The translations under genes and the position numbers were made by a program. A DNA stretch of 16,108 bases from Nitrospinota bacterium (GTDB lineage: Bacteria > Tectomicrobia > Entotheonellia > J063): the NCBI GenBank assembly GCA_003696125.1, contig RFHZ01000137.1, positions 1 to 16,108 of the forward strand. The letters run 5' to 3'. The notes below the pieces were generated by a model that was not told the DNA's origin, made no database searches, and saw only the letters and a list, made by a program, of their open reading frames with translations. Positions 6,723-12,975 of the stretch are shown one piece after another. Positions within the stretch are counted from its first letter, which is position 1; every line of letters starts with the position of its first letter.

Positions 6723-7676
6723 ATGGTGCTATTTCTGCAGGAGAAGGATGTCCAACAGATCTTGACCATGGAAATGACCCTCCAGGCCTTAGAGGAAGCC
6801 TTTCGAGAGCAAGGACTCGGCAAAGCCACCAATCGTCCCCGCTCCCGTATCCGCGTTCCCCACGGGATTCTCCACCTGATGTCGGCCGGAATACCGAGTA
6901 TGCGGGCCATGGGCTACAAAGCCTATACCTCTTTCCGGGAAGGGACCCGCTTCCACTTCCTGCTTTACGATACGGAAAGCGGGAGGTTAGAGGCCATCAT
7001 GGAAGCGGACTGGCTGGGGAAGATGCGTACCGGTGCTGCCAGCGGCCTGGCCACCAAGTACATGGCCAGAGAAGATGCCCATACCCTGGGCCTGTTCGGC
7101 ACCGGCTGGCAGGCCAGCACCCAGGTGCAGGCCATCTGTGCCGTCCGCAACATCACCCAGATCAAGGTCTATAGCCGCAACCCGGAGCGCCGTCAACGCT
7201 TTGTGCAGGAGATCCGCCCCCTCGTTTCGGCCGAAGTCCTGCCCGTAGAGAAGCCTGAGGAAGCGGTCAAGGGCATGGATATCATCGCCACCATTACCAA
7301 CGCCAGGACCCCGGTCTTTCAAGGAGAATGGCTGGAAGAAGGCACCCACATTAATGCCGCCGGTTCCAATGCCCTCATCCGCCAGGAAATCGACGAAACC
7401 ACGGTCCAGCGAAGCAGCCGCATCATCGTCGATTCGATCGAACAGTCCCAAATAGAGTCTGGCGATCTGATGATCCCTATCGAAAAGGGGAAAATCTACT
7501 GGGAATCGGTACATGAACTGAAGGATGTGGTCACCGGTGCCGTACCGGGTCGCACCTCTCCCCAGGAGATCACCCTCTTCAAGTCGAACGGGATTGCTCT
7601 CGAAGATGTGGCCACCGCAGCCAGGGTATACGCCGTGGCCAAAGCGGAAGGGATCGGACAAGAACTCCCGCTGTAA
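6723..7676 (+). CDS. ornithine cyclodeaminase / mu-crystallin family NAD(P)-dependent enzyme
   Basis: A soluble Rossmann-fold protein of 317 residues. The family includes ornithine cyclodeaminase (ornithine to proline plus ammonia), alanine dehydrogenase of the archaeal type, ketimine reductases and mu-crystallin. Recognisable parts are RPRSRIRVPHG (N-terminal substrate domain), MGYKAYTSF with the family lysine, KMRTGAASGLATKYMA, the dinucleotide-binding LGLFGTGWQA, DIIATITNARTPVF, and HINAAGSNA near the active site. The ATG at 6723 follows AAGGAGG by 7 bases. The frame is open upstream to 6669, but that stretch overlaps the transcription start. It is a lone gene, convergent with nth, with no catabolic partners beside it. 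Which reaction it catalyses cannot be read from the sequence. Confidence 0.87.
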   Translation: MVLFLQEKDVQQILTMEMTLQALEEAFREQGLGKATNRPRSRIRVPHGILHLMSAGIPSMRAMGYKAYTSFREGTRFHFLLYDTESGRLEAIMEADWLGKMRTGAASGLATKYMAREDAHTLGLFGTGWQASTQVQAICAVRNITQIKVYSRNPERRQRFVQEIRPLVSAEVLPVEKPEEAVKGMDIIATITNARTPVFQGEWLEEGTHINAAGSNALIRQEIDETTVQRSSRIIVDSIEQSQIESGDLMIPIEKGKIYWESVHELKDVVTGAVPGRTSPQEITLFKSNGIALEDVATAARVYAVAKAEGIGQELPL

Positions 7677-7695
7677 CTCCACCCCTCCCCCTCCT

Positions 7696-8352
7696 TCAGC
7701 GATGCCTGCTCACCCCTACCCGGGCACAATAGGGGGTCAGGGGACAACGACTGCAGAAGGGAGAAATCGGCTTACAGCGGTGTTGTCCAAACGTAACCAG
7801 CAGATCGTTAAACCGGATCCAGTATGGGGAGGGGAGCTTCTTCCGCAGTACCATCTCTGTCTCTTCAGGGGATTTGGTCTGCACGTAGCCCCAGCGGTTC
7901 GTGATCCGGTGCACATGGGTATCCACACAGATCCCGGGCTTCCCATAGCCGAGGGTGACAACAAGGTTCGCCGTCTTCCGTCCCACCCCGGGCAGGGTCA
8001 GCAGGGTATCGATATCGTCCGGCACCCGGGCGTCATATCGCTCCAGCAACAGCTGACAGATGCGGAGAATCTGGGCGGCTTTGGTGCGATAAAACCCTAC
8101 CGGATAGATGGTTTGGGCAATGGTCTCCGCATCAAGCTGCACCATCTCCGCAGGTGTCTGCGCAAGACGAAAAAGTCTCTCTGCCGCCACCCGTGTGGTC
8201 TCGTCCTTCGTCCGCAGGCTCAGCAGACAGGAGATCAAGACGCGAAACGGCCGGGAGGGACCGGTGGCCATCTGCCCCACCACCGGCACCTTCCACTGCT
8301 CTACCTCGGTGGTAAGAAGCGCAATGACCGTATGAATGTCTTCATCCCGCAT
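7696..8352 (-). CDS. nth: endonuclease III (DNA glycosylase/AP lyase)
   Basis: Base-excision-repair glycosylase that removes oxidised pyrimidines and nicks the abasic site. 218 residues. The helix-hairpin-helix LPGVGRKTANLV holds the catalytic lysine (K126), and VDTHVHRI holds the catalytic aspartate (D144). The C-terminal [4Fe-4S] loop is intact as C-X6-C-X2-C-X5-C (Cys 193, 200, 203, 209). All of these sit six residues later than in E. coli Nth. The N-terminal SLRTKDE resembles archaeal and thermophile Nth more than the E. coli SAQATD. ATG 8352 follows GAGG at 8 bases. It lies 13 bases downstream of the metalloenzyme gene and is probably co-transcribed with it. Confidence 0.94.
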   Translation of the reverse strand: MRDEDIHTVIALLTTEVEQWKVPVVGQMATGPSRPFRVLISCLLSLRTKDETTRVAAERLFRLAQTPAEMVQLDAETIAQTIYPVGFYRTKAAQILRICQLLLERYDARVPDDIDTLLTLPGVGRKTANLVVTLGYGKPGICVDTHVHRITNRWGYVQTKSPEETEMVLRKKLPSPYWIRFNDLLVTFGQHRCKPISPFCSRCPLTPYCARVGVSRHR

Positions 8353-8365
8353 CGTCTTACCTCTC

Positions 8366-9271
8366 CTACAGCTCTAACGCCTGTAACACAACCGGAGCAA
8401 CATCGGTCAAGCTGTGCAACCTGCCGGCCAGTACCCCGTTCTCCTGCCCCCAAATCACGGCCAGGGCCTTGTTGCGCGTATGCGTCCTTACCCGCATATC
8501 CTCCAGATTTCCGTGGTCGCTCACCAGCAAGCAGACCGTGGTCGTCAGATCGACCAGGCGCAGAATCTGCAAGATAAAAGCCTCTAATTTCTCCAGCTCG
8601 CTGACCCCCCGTTCTACATCCTGCGCATGGCCGGCCAGATCGGTCTGAAAGTACTCGAAGAAGAGAAAATCGGTGTCCTGCACACGCCGGGCCAGGATCC
8701 CTCCAGCGGTAACCGGCGAATAGCAGGGCAGGGGAAATCCTCGTTCCCGCAAGGCACAGTTGGTAAAGTCGTGGTACAGCGCCCGGCCGGCCCGGATATC
8801 CTCCAGCGTATGAAAGGGGAGACGGGCGGCGCGATTGGCCACGGTGCTGGCACTGACCCAGCGCCGACGCCTCCGCTCTTCCTGCAGCGAGGATGTGGGC
8901 CGGTAAGCGTTTAAAAAGAGCCCCCTCTTCCCTCGCCTTACCACCTGTTTCAGGAGGGAGTGCTCGGCCAGGAGGGCCTGTAGACGTCGCGTGGGAAAGG
9001 CCGGGACATGCCTTCCCTCCAACTGGGCAGCATTGTACCCGGTCAGGATCGTGGTTTGACCGGTCCCACTCTGCGGAAGCCCGCTCACTCCTAAGGAAGC
9101 ATCGAGTCCACGGGGAATGCCACCATAGGGAAGAGGAGCGTGTGACCTGATGCCATGGGGCGTATCAAACAGACGGAAAATAGTCGTCCTGGCCTTGACA
9201 CACGGATTGCTCTCTGCCTCTCCTCTCCCGATTCCCACCCCATCGACAAAGAGCAAGATGACCTTCGCCAT
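8366..9271 (-). CDS. alkaline-phosphatase-superfamily metalloenzyme, function unknown
   Basis: A soluble protein of 301 residues with the metal-binding core shared by phosphopentomutase and cofactor-independent phosphoglycerate mutase (Metalloenzyme superfamily). Visible: FVDGVGIG with D10; SGTGQTTILTG (68-78), the likely nucleophile loop; DLAGH (211-215); SDHGN (251-255); and HTRNKAL (264-270). It is too short for a full phosphoglycerate mutase (about 500 residues) and lacks that enzyme's inserted domain. I recall similar proteins of unknown function in other bacteria. ATG 9271 follows AAAAGGAGAGG. The frame stays open upstream to 9532, but that part is low-complexity, rich in Gly, Arg and Glu, and looks like leader. 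First gene of an operon with nth; substrate unknown. Confidence 0.8.
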   Translation of the reverse strand: MAKVILLFVDGVGIGRGEAESNPCVKARTTIFRLFDTPHGIRSHAPLPYGGIPRGLDASLGVSGLPQSGTGQTTILTGYNAAQLEGRHVPAFPTRRLQALLAEHSLLKQVVRRGKRGLFLNAYRPTSSLQEERRRRRWVSASTVANRAARLPFHTLEDIRAGRALYHDFTNCALRERGFPLPCYSPVTAGGILARRVQDTDFLFFEYFQTDLAGHAQDVERGVSELEKLEAFILQILRLVDLTTTVCLLVSDHGNLEDMRVRTHTRNKALAVIWGQENGVLAGRLHSLTDVAPVVLQALEL

Positions 9272-9438
9272 GGCCTCTCCTTTTCCCCCCGGGACTGTCA
9301 AAAATTTCACACCACCTCTAAGATTTTTGGCACCGGGAAATTTCTCCTCCTCATCCCTTCCCTGTCCCTCTAAACCCCAACCGATTCGCGGAATTCCCCG
9401 CTTCCTCCCTTGTCCCCACCTCTCCTCCTCTCGTCCTC

Positions 9439-9459
9439 TCTGCCTAAAAAATAGGCAGA
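9439..9459. repeat. inverted repeat in the leader of the metalloenzyme-nth operon
   Basis: TCTGCCTA (9439-9446) and TAGGCAGA (9452-9459), a perfect 8-bp inverted repeat with a 5-base A-rich (T-rich on the minus strand) loop. It lies about 80-100 bases inside the predicted leftward transcript. It could be an operator or an RNA hairpin; there is no U-run that would make it a terminator. Confidence 0.4.
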
Positions 9460-9544
9460 AAAGGGGAGGAACAACCGCCTCCTTACCGCAAATCGATCGG
9501 GGAAGGCCAACAGGAAGCCGGGCCACCGTCAAGGTATTGGCGAT

Positions 9545-9573
9545 AGTCTAAGCCAGCCCCAGCTTTTTGTCAA
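9545..9573 (-). promoter_or_regulatory. sigma-70 promoter for the metalloenzyme-nth operon
   Basis: On the minus strand a perfect TTGACA (9573-9568), 17-base spacer and TAGACT (9550-9545). The predicted start is near 9538, so the leader before ATG 9271 is about 265 bases, unusually long. Between 9272 and 9544 I see no gene, only C/T-rich leader and the inverted repeat at 9439-9459. The promoter is divergent from the sigma-54 promoter about 110 bases away. Confidence 0.6.
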
Positions 9574-9679
9574 TACGTGTCCTTTCTTTCCTATTCCCTG
9601 CCCCTCACTCCCTCTCCACGAGCGCGGTGCCGCTACAGGCCCATCCGGGAGAACAGACCGCTTTTAGATAACGGTTTTC

Positions 9680-9695
9680 TGGCACGAAAATTGCT
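9680..9695 (+). promoter_or_regulatory. sigma-54 (RpoN) -24/-12 promoter
   Basis: TGGCACG (9680-9686), four bases (AAAA), TTGCT (9691-9695). The invariant GG (9681-9682) and GC (9693-9694) are separated by 10 bases, the required spacing. This equals the sigma-54 consensus TGGCACG-N4-TTGCW. The start should be near 9706, with about 70 bases of leader to the 69-aa gene. No clear enhancer-binding inverted repeat was found between 9574 and 9679, so the activator cannot be named. Confidence 0.85.
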
Positions 9696-9777
9696 TAACT
9701 AAACGATGGTGGTTGGCTGTAGGGCTGGACAAAAGGAGCAGGCGAAGGAACAGAGGTCTCAAAAAGGAGAAGCGGTC

Positions 9778-9987
9778 ATGAACGCCTTGCTATCGCTCGC
9801 ACAGCAGAAACGGGACATCGAGCCAGAGGAGAGGTGTGGACGTCCCCTGACCCTCTTCGATCTCATCAACGCGCTCTGCGAAGAAACAGACGATGATGCC
9901 CTGGTAGCTGCGGCCGTTATCGATCTCTTCCAAAGAGGTTATGTCCGTTTCCAGGATGAGGAGAGCGATCTCATCGCCCTGGGCTAG
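9778..9987 (+). CDS. small protein of unknown function (69 aa), sigma-54 promoter
   Basis: I do not recognise this gene. It encodes 69 residues, acidic overall, with no signal peptide or membrane segment. The N-terminal third is polar (QQKRDIEPEERCGRP). The rest predicts helices: LTLFDLINALCEE, an Asp-rich turn (TDDDA), then ALVAAAVIDLFQRGYVRFQDEE by segments. The helix followed by GYVRF and an acidic end recalls a winged-helix tail, such as the C-terminal domain of the condensin subunit ScpA; that is similarity by eye only. AAGGAG lies 8 bases before ATG 9778, which decides the start. It appears to be transcribed alone from the sigma-54 promoter, with two hairpins downstream (10076-10117). 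The strong ribosome site and dedicated promoter argue that it is real. Confidence 0.75.
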   Translation: MNALLSLAQQKRDIEPEERCGRPLTLFDLINALCEETDDDALVAAAVIDLFQRGYVRFQDEESDLIALG

Positions 9988-10075
9988 AAGAGGAGGTTAT
10001 CCCTTTCAGGAAGAGTCTCTGGTTGTCTTCAGGACGATATCTGGTGCCGTCCAACCATCCCCTCCCTTTTTACGC

Positions 10076-10117
10076 GGCAAGCCTCTTGCCAATCTATGAG
10101 GAGAGCGTTGCGCTCTC
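10076..10117. repeat. two back-to-back hairpins between the 69-aa gene and the DUF1571 gene
   Basis: GGCAAG (10076-10081) with CTTGCC (10085-10090), 3-base loop, then GAGAGCG (10101-10107) with CGCTCTC (10111-10117), 3-base loop. Neither has a T-run on the plus strand. They could stop or stabilise the sigma-54 transcript. The rest of 9988-10287 is a C/T-rich stretch with a T7 run (10162-10168 region) and a weak promoter, but no gene. Confidence 0.45.
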
Positions 10118-10173
10118 TCCCTACCCTCCCTGCCTCCCTCCCCTATAGAGGTAAAACCGGGTTTTTTTCCTCC

Positions 10174-10203
10174 TTTACAAGCGATGGGACAAAATGGTAA
10201 CAT
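10174..10203 (+). promoter_or_regulatory. weak promoter candidate with overlapping inverted repeat, upstream of the DUF1571 gene
   Basis: TTTACA (10174-10179), 18 bases, TAACAT (10198-10203); each hexamer is imperfect. A 7-bp inverted repeat TGGGACA (10185-10191) / TGTCCCA (10215-10221) brackets the -10 and predicted start. It could be an operator or a 5' hairpin. Confidence 0.35.
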
Positions 10204-10287
10204 TGGTCTGCATATGTCCCAAAGAACGCTTACTTGAGGAGTGTGCAGAGGGAGGAGGAGAGCAGCGCGAAGGGGGGAGAAGGAGAT

Positions 10288-11016
10288 ATGCAGAGATGGT
10301 GGCTTTTGTTGCTCGTCATGATAACGATATGGACAGGGAGCGGGCTTCCGGTCACGTCCAACCAGTACCTCGCCGATCCCCTGTCCCTTCTTTTCCAGAT
10401 GGAGAAACGCTATCAGACGGTAGAAGACTATACGGCCATCCTCAAGAGCCAGGAACGGATCGAGGGGAGGCTTAAACCGGAGAGCACCATCGCCATAAAG
10501 TTCAAAAAACCCTTCATGGTCTATATGAAATGGCTGGATGGCCCTCATAAAGGGCGGGAAGTGCTGTACGTGGAGGGGAAAAACGACAACAAACTGCTGG
10601 TACAGACCCATAAATGGTATCAATTCTTCCCTCTATCCCTCGACCCCTATGGCAGCATGGCGATGGAGGGAAACCGGCACCCGATCACCGATATCGGTAT
10701 CGGCCGCCTCATTCAACTTCTCACCACCAACTTCCGCCAGGCCCAGGCCAACGGCGAAGTCCAGATCGTCGAAGCCTCGCCAGACACGATCTTTCAACGG
10801 CCAGCCTATAAAATAGAAGCCCGTTTTCCTGCGGGGAAATACTATGCTCCCCGTGTCATTCTCCACATCGATCAGGAATACCTGCTCCCGATCCAGGTCA
10901 CCGTCTTTGACGAGGCCGATCAGATGGTGGAAAAGTACGGCTATACCAACCTCCGGCTCAATGTGGGACTCACAGAGCACGACTTCGATAAGGAGAACAA
11001 GGACTATGGTTTTTAG
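10288..11016 (+). CDS. secreted DUF1571-domain protein
   Basis: An exported protein of 242 residues. The N-terminus is a clear Sec signal (MQRWWLLLLVMITIW, then a small-residue region), with no lipobox cysteine, so it should be soluble in the periplasm. The mature part follows the DUF1571 pattern: FQMEKRYQTVEDYTAILKSQ, then KFKKPFMVYMKWLDGPHKGR, a central ITDIGIGRLI, and the family-typical end TEHDFDKENKDYGF. DUF1571 is thought to resemble the LolA/LppX lipid-binding fold; its function is not established. ATG 10288 follows a GGGGGGAGAAGGAG purine tract; the frame is open back to 10234, but only this start gives a signal peptide. It is convergent with the MCE operon, 7 bases from its last stop codon. 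Confidence 0.83.
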   Translation: MQRWWLLLLVMITIWTGSGLPVTSNQYLADPLSLLFQMEKRYQTVEDYTAILKSQERIEGRLKPESTIAIKFKKPFMVYMKWLDGPHKGREVLYVEGKNDNKLLVQTHKWYQFFPLSLDPYGSMAMEGNRHPITDIGIGRLIQLLTTNFRQAQANGEVQIVEASPDTIFQRPAYKIEARFPAGKYYAPRVILHIDQEYLLPIQVTVFDEADQMVEKYGYTNLRLNVGLTEHDFDKENKDYGF

Positions 11017-11017
11017 G

Positions 11018-11037
11018 GGAGCGCTATTCCGCGCTCC
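11018..11037. terminator. hairpin between the convergent DUF1571 and MCE genes
   Basis: GGAGCGC (11018-11024) and GCGCTCC (11031-11037), a 7-bp stem with a 6-base loop. It starts just after the DUF1571 stop and covers the stop codon of the MCE gene. T content after the stem is modest on the plus strand (TATTCTT) and low on the minus strand, so efficiency is uncertain. Confidence 0.5.
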
Positions 11038-12193
11038 TATTCTTCCCCTTCTCCGTTGTAGAACGGATCAGGGTGCGCAGGATCCAGCTTCGCTGGGCAC
11101 CGGAGAGAAGGGCTGCCAGGTTCTCATAGATGGTCGGATCCTGGATCAGTGCCCCTAAGGTCCCCTCTCCCTGGGCGATACGCTGCGTGGTGACCTTCAG
11201 GTTTTGCACCACCTGCTGCAGATCGGTAGCGACGCTGCGATACTGAGGGTCAAGGAGGAGCTGGGACAGCACCCCTTCTCCGCTCTGCACCTGCTGCAGC
11301 GTGCGGCGGAGAGACCGGATGGCCTGCTGCAGGTCAGCAACGGCCTTTCCTCCCTGTCCATCGTAGAGTAAAGCATGCAGCATCCCTTCTCCCTGCTCCA
11401 CCTCGCGTAAGAGCCGTTGCAGCGTCGCCAGGACTGCGGTCAGTTGTGAGAGGGCTGCCGGTTCTGTTTCATAAATGAGGGAGTGGAGAAATCCCGGCTT
11501 CTGTTGGACATCGATTGCCAGTTGACGCAGTGCGGCTGAGGTCCGGGCCAGATCGTCCAGTATCTTTCCCTGATCCGGTTGATAGATGAGGGAGTGGAGG
11601 AGCCCCTCTCCCTGTTCGATGGCCATAACGATGTTCCCCACCGAGCGGATGGTCTCCTCTAAAGTCAAACGGGTTTCGCTTTTACGAAAGGTGGCCAGCA
11701 TGCTATCGAGAGACGCGGTGATGCTGATGGCGTTGTCCAGCAGCTCCGTGCTCCGCTTCACAATCTCTTCAAAGCCTGGAGCAGTAACGGTACGAATCGT
11801 CTGGCCATCGGTCAGCATCGGTTGATCTTCACTCCCCAGGGTGATATCGACAAACTTATCCCCTAACAAACCCAGGGTACCGATGCTGGCAATCGAGTCC
11901 CGGCGAATCCGGTCCTGTACCTTGCGTGTGATCAACAACTCCACCCAGACCTTCTTTTCCCCAATGGTGGGAGCAAAGCGGATATCCTTGACCCGGCCCA
12001 CCTGGACTCCGGCCAGTTGTACCGGTGCGCCTTCCAATAGCCCACCGATATCGTCAAAGGCGGCTCGCAGCCGGTACTGCTTTTCGAAGTATCGCGTCTG
12101 GCTCCCCATGACTAAGATGGCAATGGCAAAGGCGAGGAGCACGATAAAGACAAACATCCCTACCCGGACTTGCGACAGCCTACTCCCGGTCAT
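11024..12193 (-). CDS. mlaD: MlaD-like MCE-domain lipid transport protein with five C-terminal repeats
   Basis: Substrate-binding/tunnel subunit of an MCE-type ABC transporter moving phospholipids across the envelope. 389 residues. One N-terminal membrane anchor (FVFIVLLAFAIAILVMG, about 13-30), then a single MCE domain (about 38-120; FDDIGGLLEGAPVQLAGVQV, GTLGLLGDKFVDITLG). The long C-terminal tail (about 140-376) ends with five units built around QGEGxLH, starting at residues 193, 230, 266, 303 and 340. E. coli MlaD is only 183 residues, so the tail is the main difference. Tails of this type are seen in other MCE proteins and may form helical bundles or tubes. The ATG at 12193 overlaps the mlaF stop by 14 bases, implying translational coupling. 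Last gene of the operon. Confidence 0.9.
   Translation of the reverse strand: MTGSRLSQVRVGMFVFIVLLAFAIAILVMGSQTRYFEKQYRLRAAFDDIGGLLEGAPVQLAGVQVGRVKDIRFAPTIGEKKVWVELLITRKVQDRIRRDSIASIGTLGLLGDKFVDITLGSEDQPMLTDGQTIRTVTAPGFEEIVKRSTELLDNAISITASLDSMLATFRKSETRLTLEETIRSVGNIVMAIEQGEGLLHSLIYQPDQGKILDDLARTSAALRQLAIDVQQKPGFLHSLIYETEPAALSQLTAVLATLQRLLREVEQGEGMLHALLYDGQGGKAVADLQQAIRSLRRTLQQVQSGEGVLSQLLLDPQYRSVATDLQQVVQNLKVTTQRIAQGEGTLGALIQDPTIYENLAALLSGAQRSWILRTLIRSTTEKGKNRSAE
11066..11617 (-). repeat. five tandem ~111-bp coding repeats in the MCE gene
   Basis: The repeats encode residues 193-376. Unit starts are spaced 37, 36, 37 and 37 residues. Each opens with a QGEGxLHxLL-like motif (EQGEGLLH, QQKPGFLH, EQGEGMLH, QSGEGVLS, AQGEGTLG) and continues with a Leu/Ala-rich helix. 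Unit 2 has lost the GEG core (KPG). DNA identity between units is low to moderate, so the repeats are old rather than recent. Confidence 0.8.
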
Positions 12194-12968
12194 TGCATCC
12201 CCCTTCTCCTGGTGGCTGGAGATCGCCTGCCAGAAATTCTCGCACTTCGTGCCGTTCTGATCGCCTCATCTCCTCCGGGCTTCCCACGGCGATGATCTCT
12301 CCCTGGTAGAGCATCGCCACCCGATCAGAAATGGGGAAGGCATAGTGGAGATCGTGTGAGACCACCACCGAAGTGGGAAAGAACTTCTGTTGCAGGCTAT
12401 CAATCAAGCGACTGATCAATTTGGCATTTATCGGATCGAGTCCTGCCGTCGGCTCATCGTAGAGGAGAATTTCCGGTTCCATGACGATGGCCCGGGCAAT
12501 GGCTACCCGCTTCTTCATCCCGCCGCTCAAGTCGGCCGGGTATTGCTCCTCGATGCCGGGAAGTCCGACCAGGGAGAGCTTCTCTGCCACCCGTTCCCGG
12601 ATCTCTTTCTCACTCAATTGCAGATGTTCGCGCAGCGGATAAGCGACATTCTCTCCCACGGTCATGGAGTCGAAGAGCGCTCCCCCCTGGAACACCACTC
12701 CCATCCGCTGGCGGAAGGGGAGGAGTTCTTCTTCGCTCAGGGGGGTGATATCGACCCCGCGCAGAAAGATCTGCCCGCGATCAGGTTTTATCAGGCCGAC
12801 AAGCAGTTTGAGGGTCACACTCTTCCCGCTACCACTCCCCCCCATGATGGTCAAGATCTCCCCTTGCCGGATGGAGAGGTTCAGGTTCCGGAGTACCCGG
12901 TTCTGGCCAAAGCTCTTCTGCACGTTTACGAACTCGACAACCGTTTCGCCTCGCTCTACGACATCCAT
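12180..12968 (-). CDS. mlaF: MlaF-like ABC transporter ATPase
   Basis: Cytoplasmic ATPase driving the MCE lipid transporter; 262 residues from ATG 12968. Walker A GGSGSGKS, Q-loop VVFQGGALFDSMTV (the MlaF/Mkl-type form), signature LSGGMKKR, Walker B ILLYDEPTAGLDP and the H-loop VVSHD are all present, so it should be active. The C-terminal REFLAGD is also typical of the family. The frame extends to 13016, but that start would overlap the permease gene by 41 bases; ATG 12968, 7 bases after the mlaE stop and preceded by GAGG, is preferred. It sits between the permease and MCE genes in an operon with tight spacing. No MlaB (STAS) partner is seen in the window. Confidence 0.93.
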   Translation of the reverse strand: MDVVERGETVVEFVNVQKSFGQNRVLRNLNLSIRQGEILTIMGGSGSGKSVTLKLLVGLIKPDRGQIFLRGVDITPLSEEELLPFRQRMGVVFQGGALFDSMTVGENVAYPLREHLQLSEKEIRERVAEKLSLVGLPGIEEQYPADLSGGMKKRVAIARAIVMEPEILLYDEPTAGLDPINAKLISRLIDSLQQKFFPTSVVVSHDLHYAFPISDRVAMLYQGEIIAVGSPEEMRRSERHEVREFLAGDLQPPGEGGCNDRE

Positions 12969-12975
12969 ACGGGCC

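Noticed and set aside
9272-9532. N-terminal extension of the metalloenzyme (frame open to 9532).
   Set aside because: It is Gly/Arg/Glu-rich low-complexity sequence, the family begins at the MAKVILLFVDG metal motif, and a strong ribosome site precedes ATG 9271.
10006-10623. A 205-residue open frame on the minus strand across the DUF1571 promoter and signal peptide.
   Set aside because: It is antisense to a protein with a clear signal peptide and DUF1571 pattern, and has no motif of its own.
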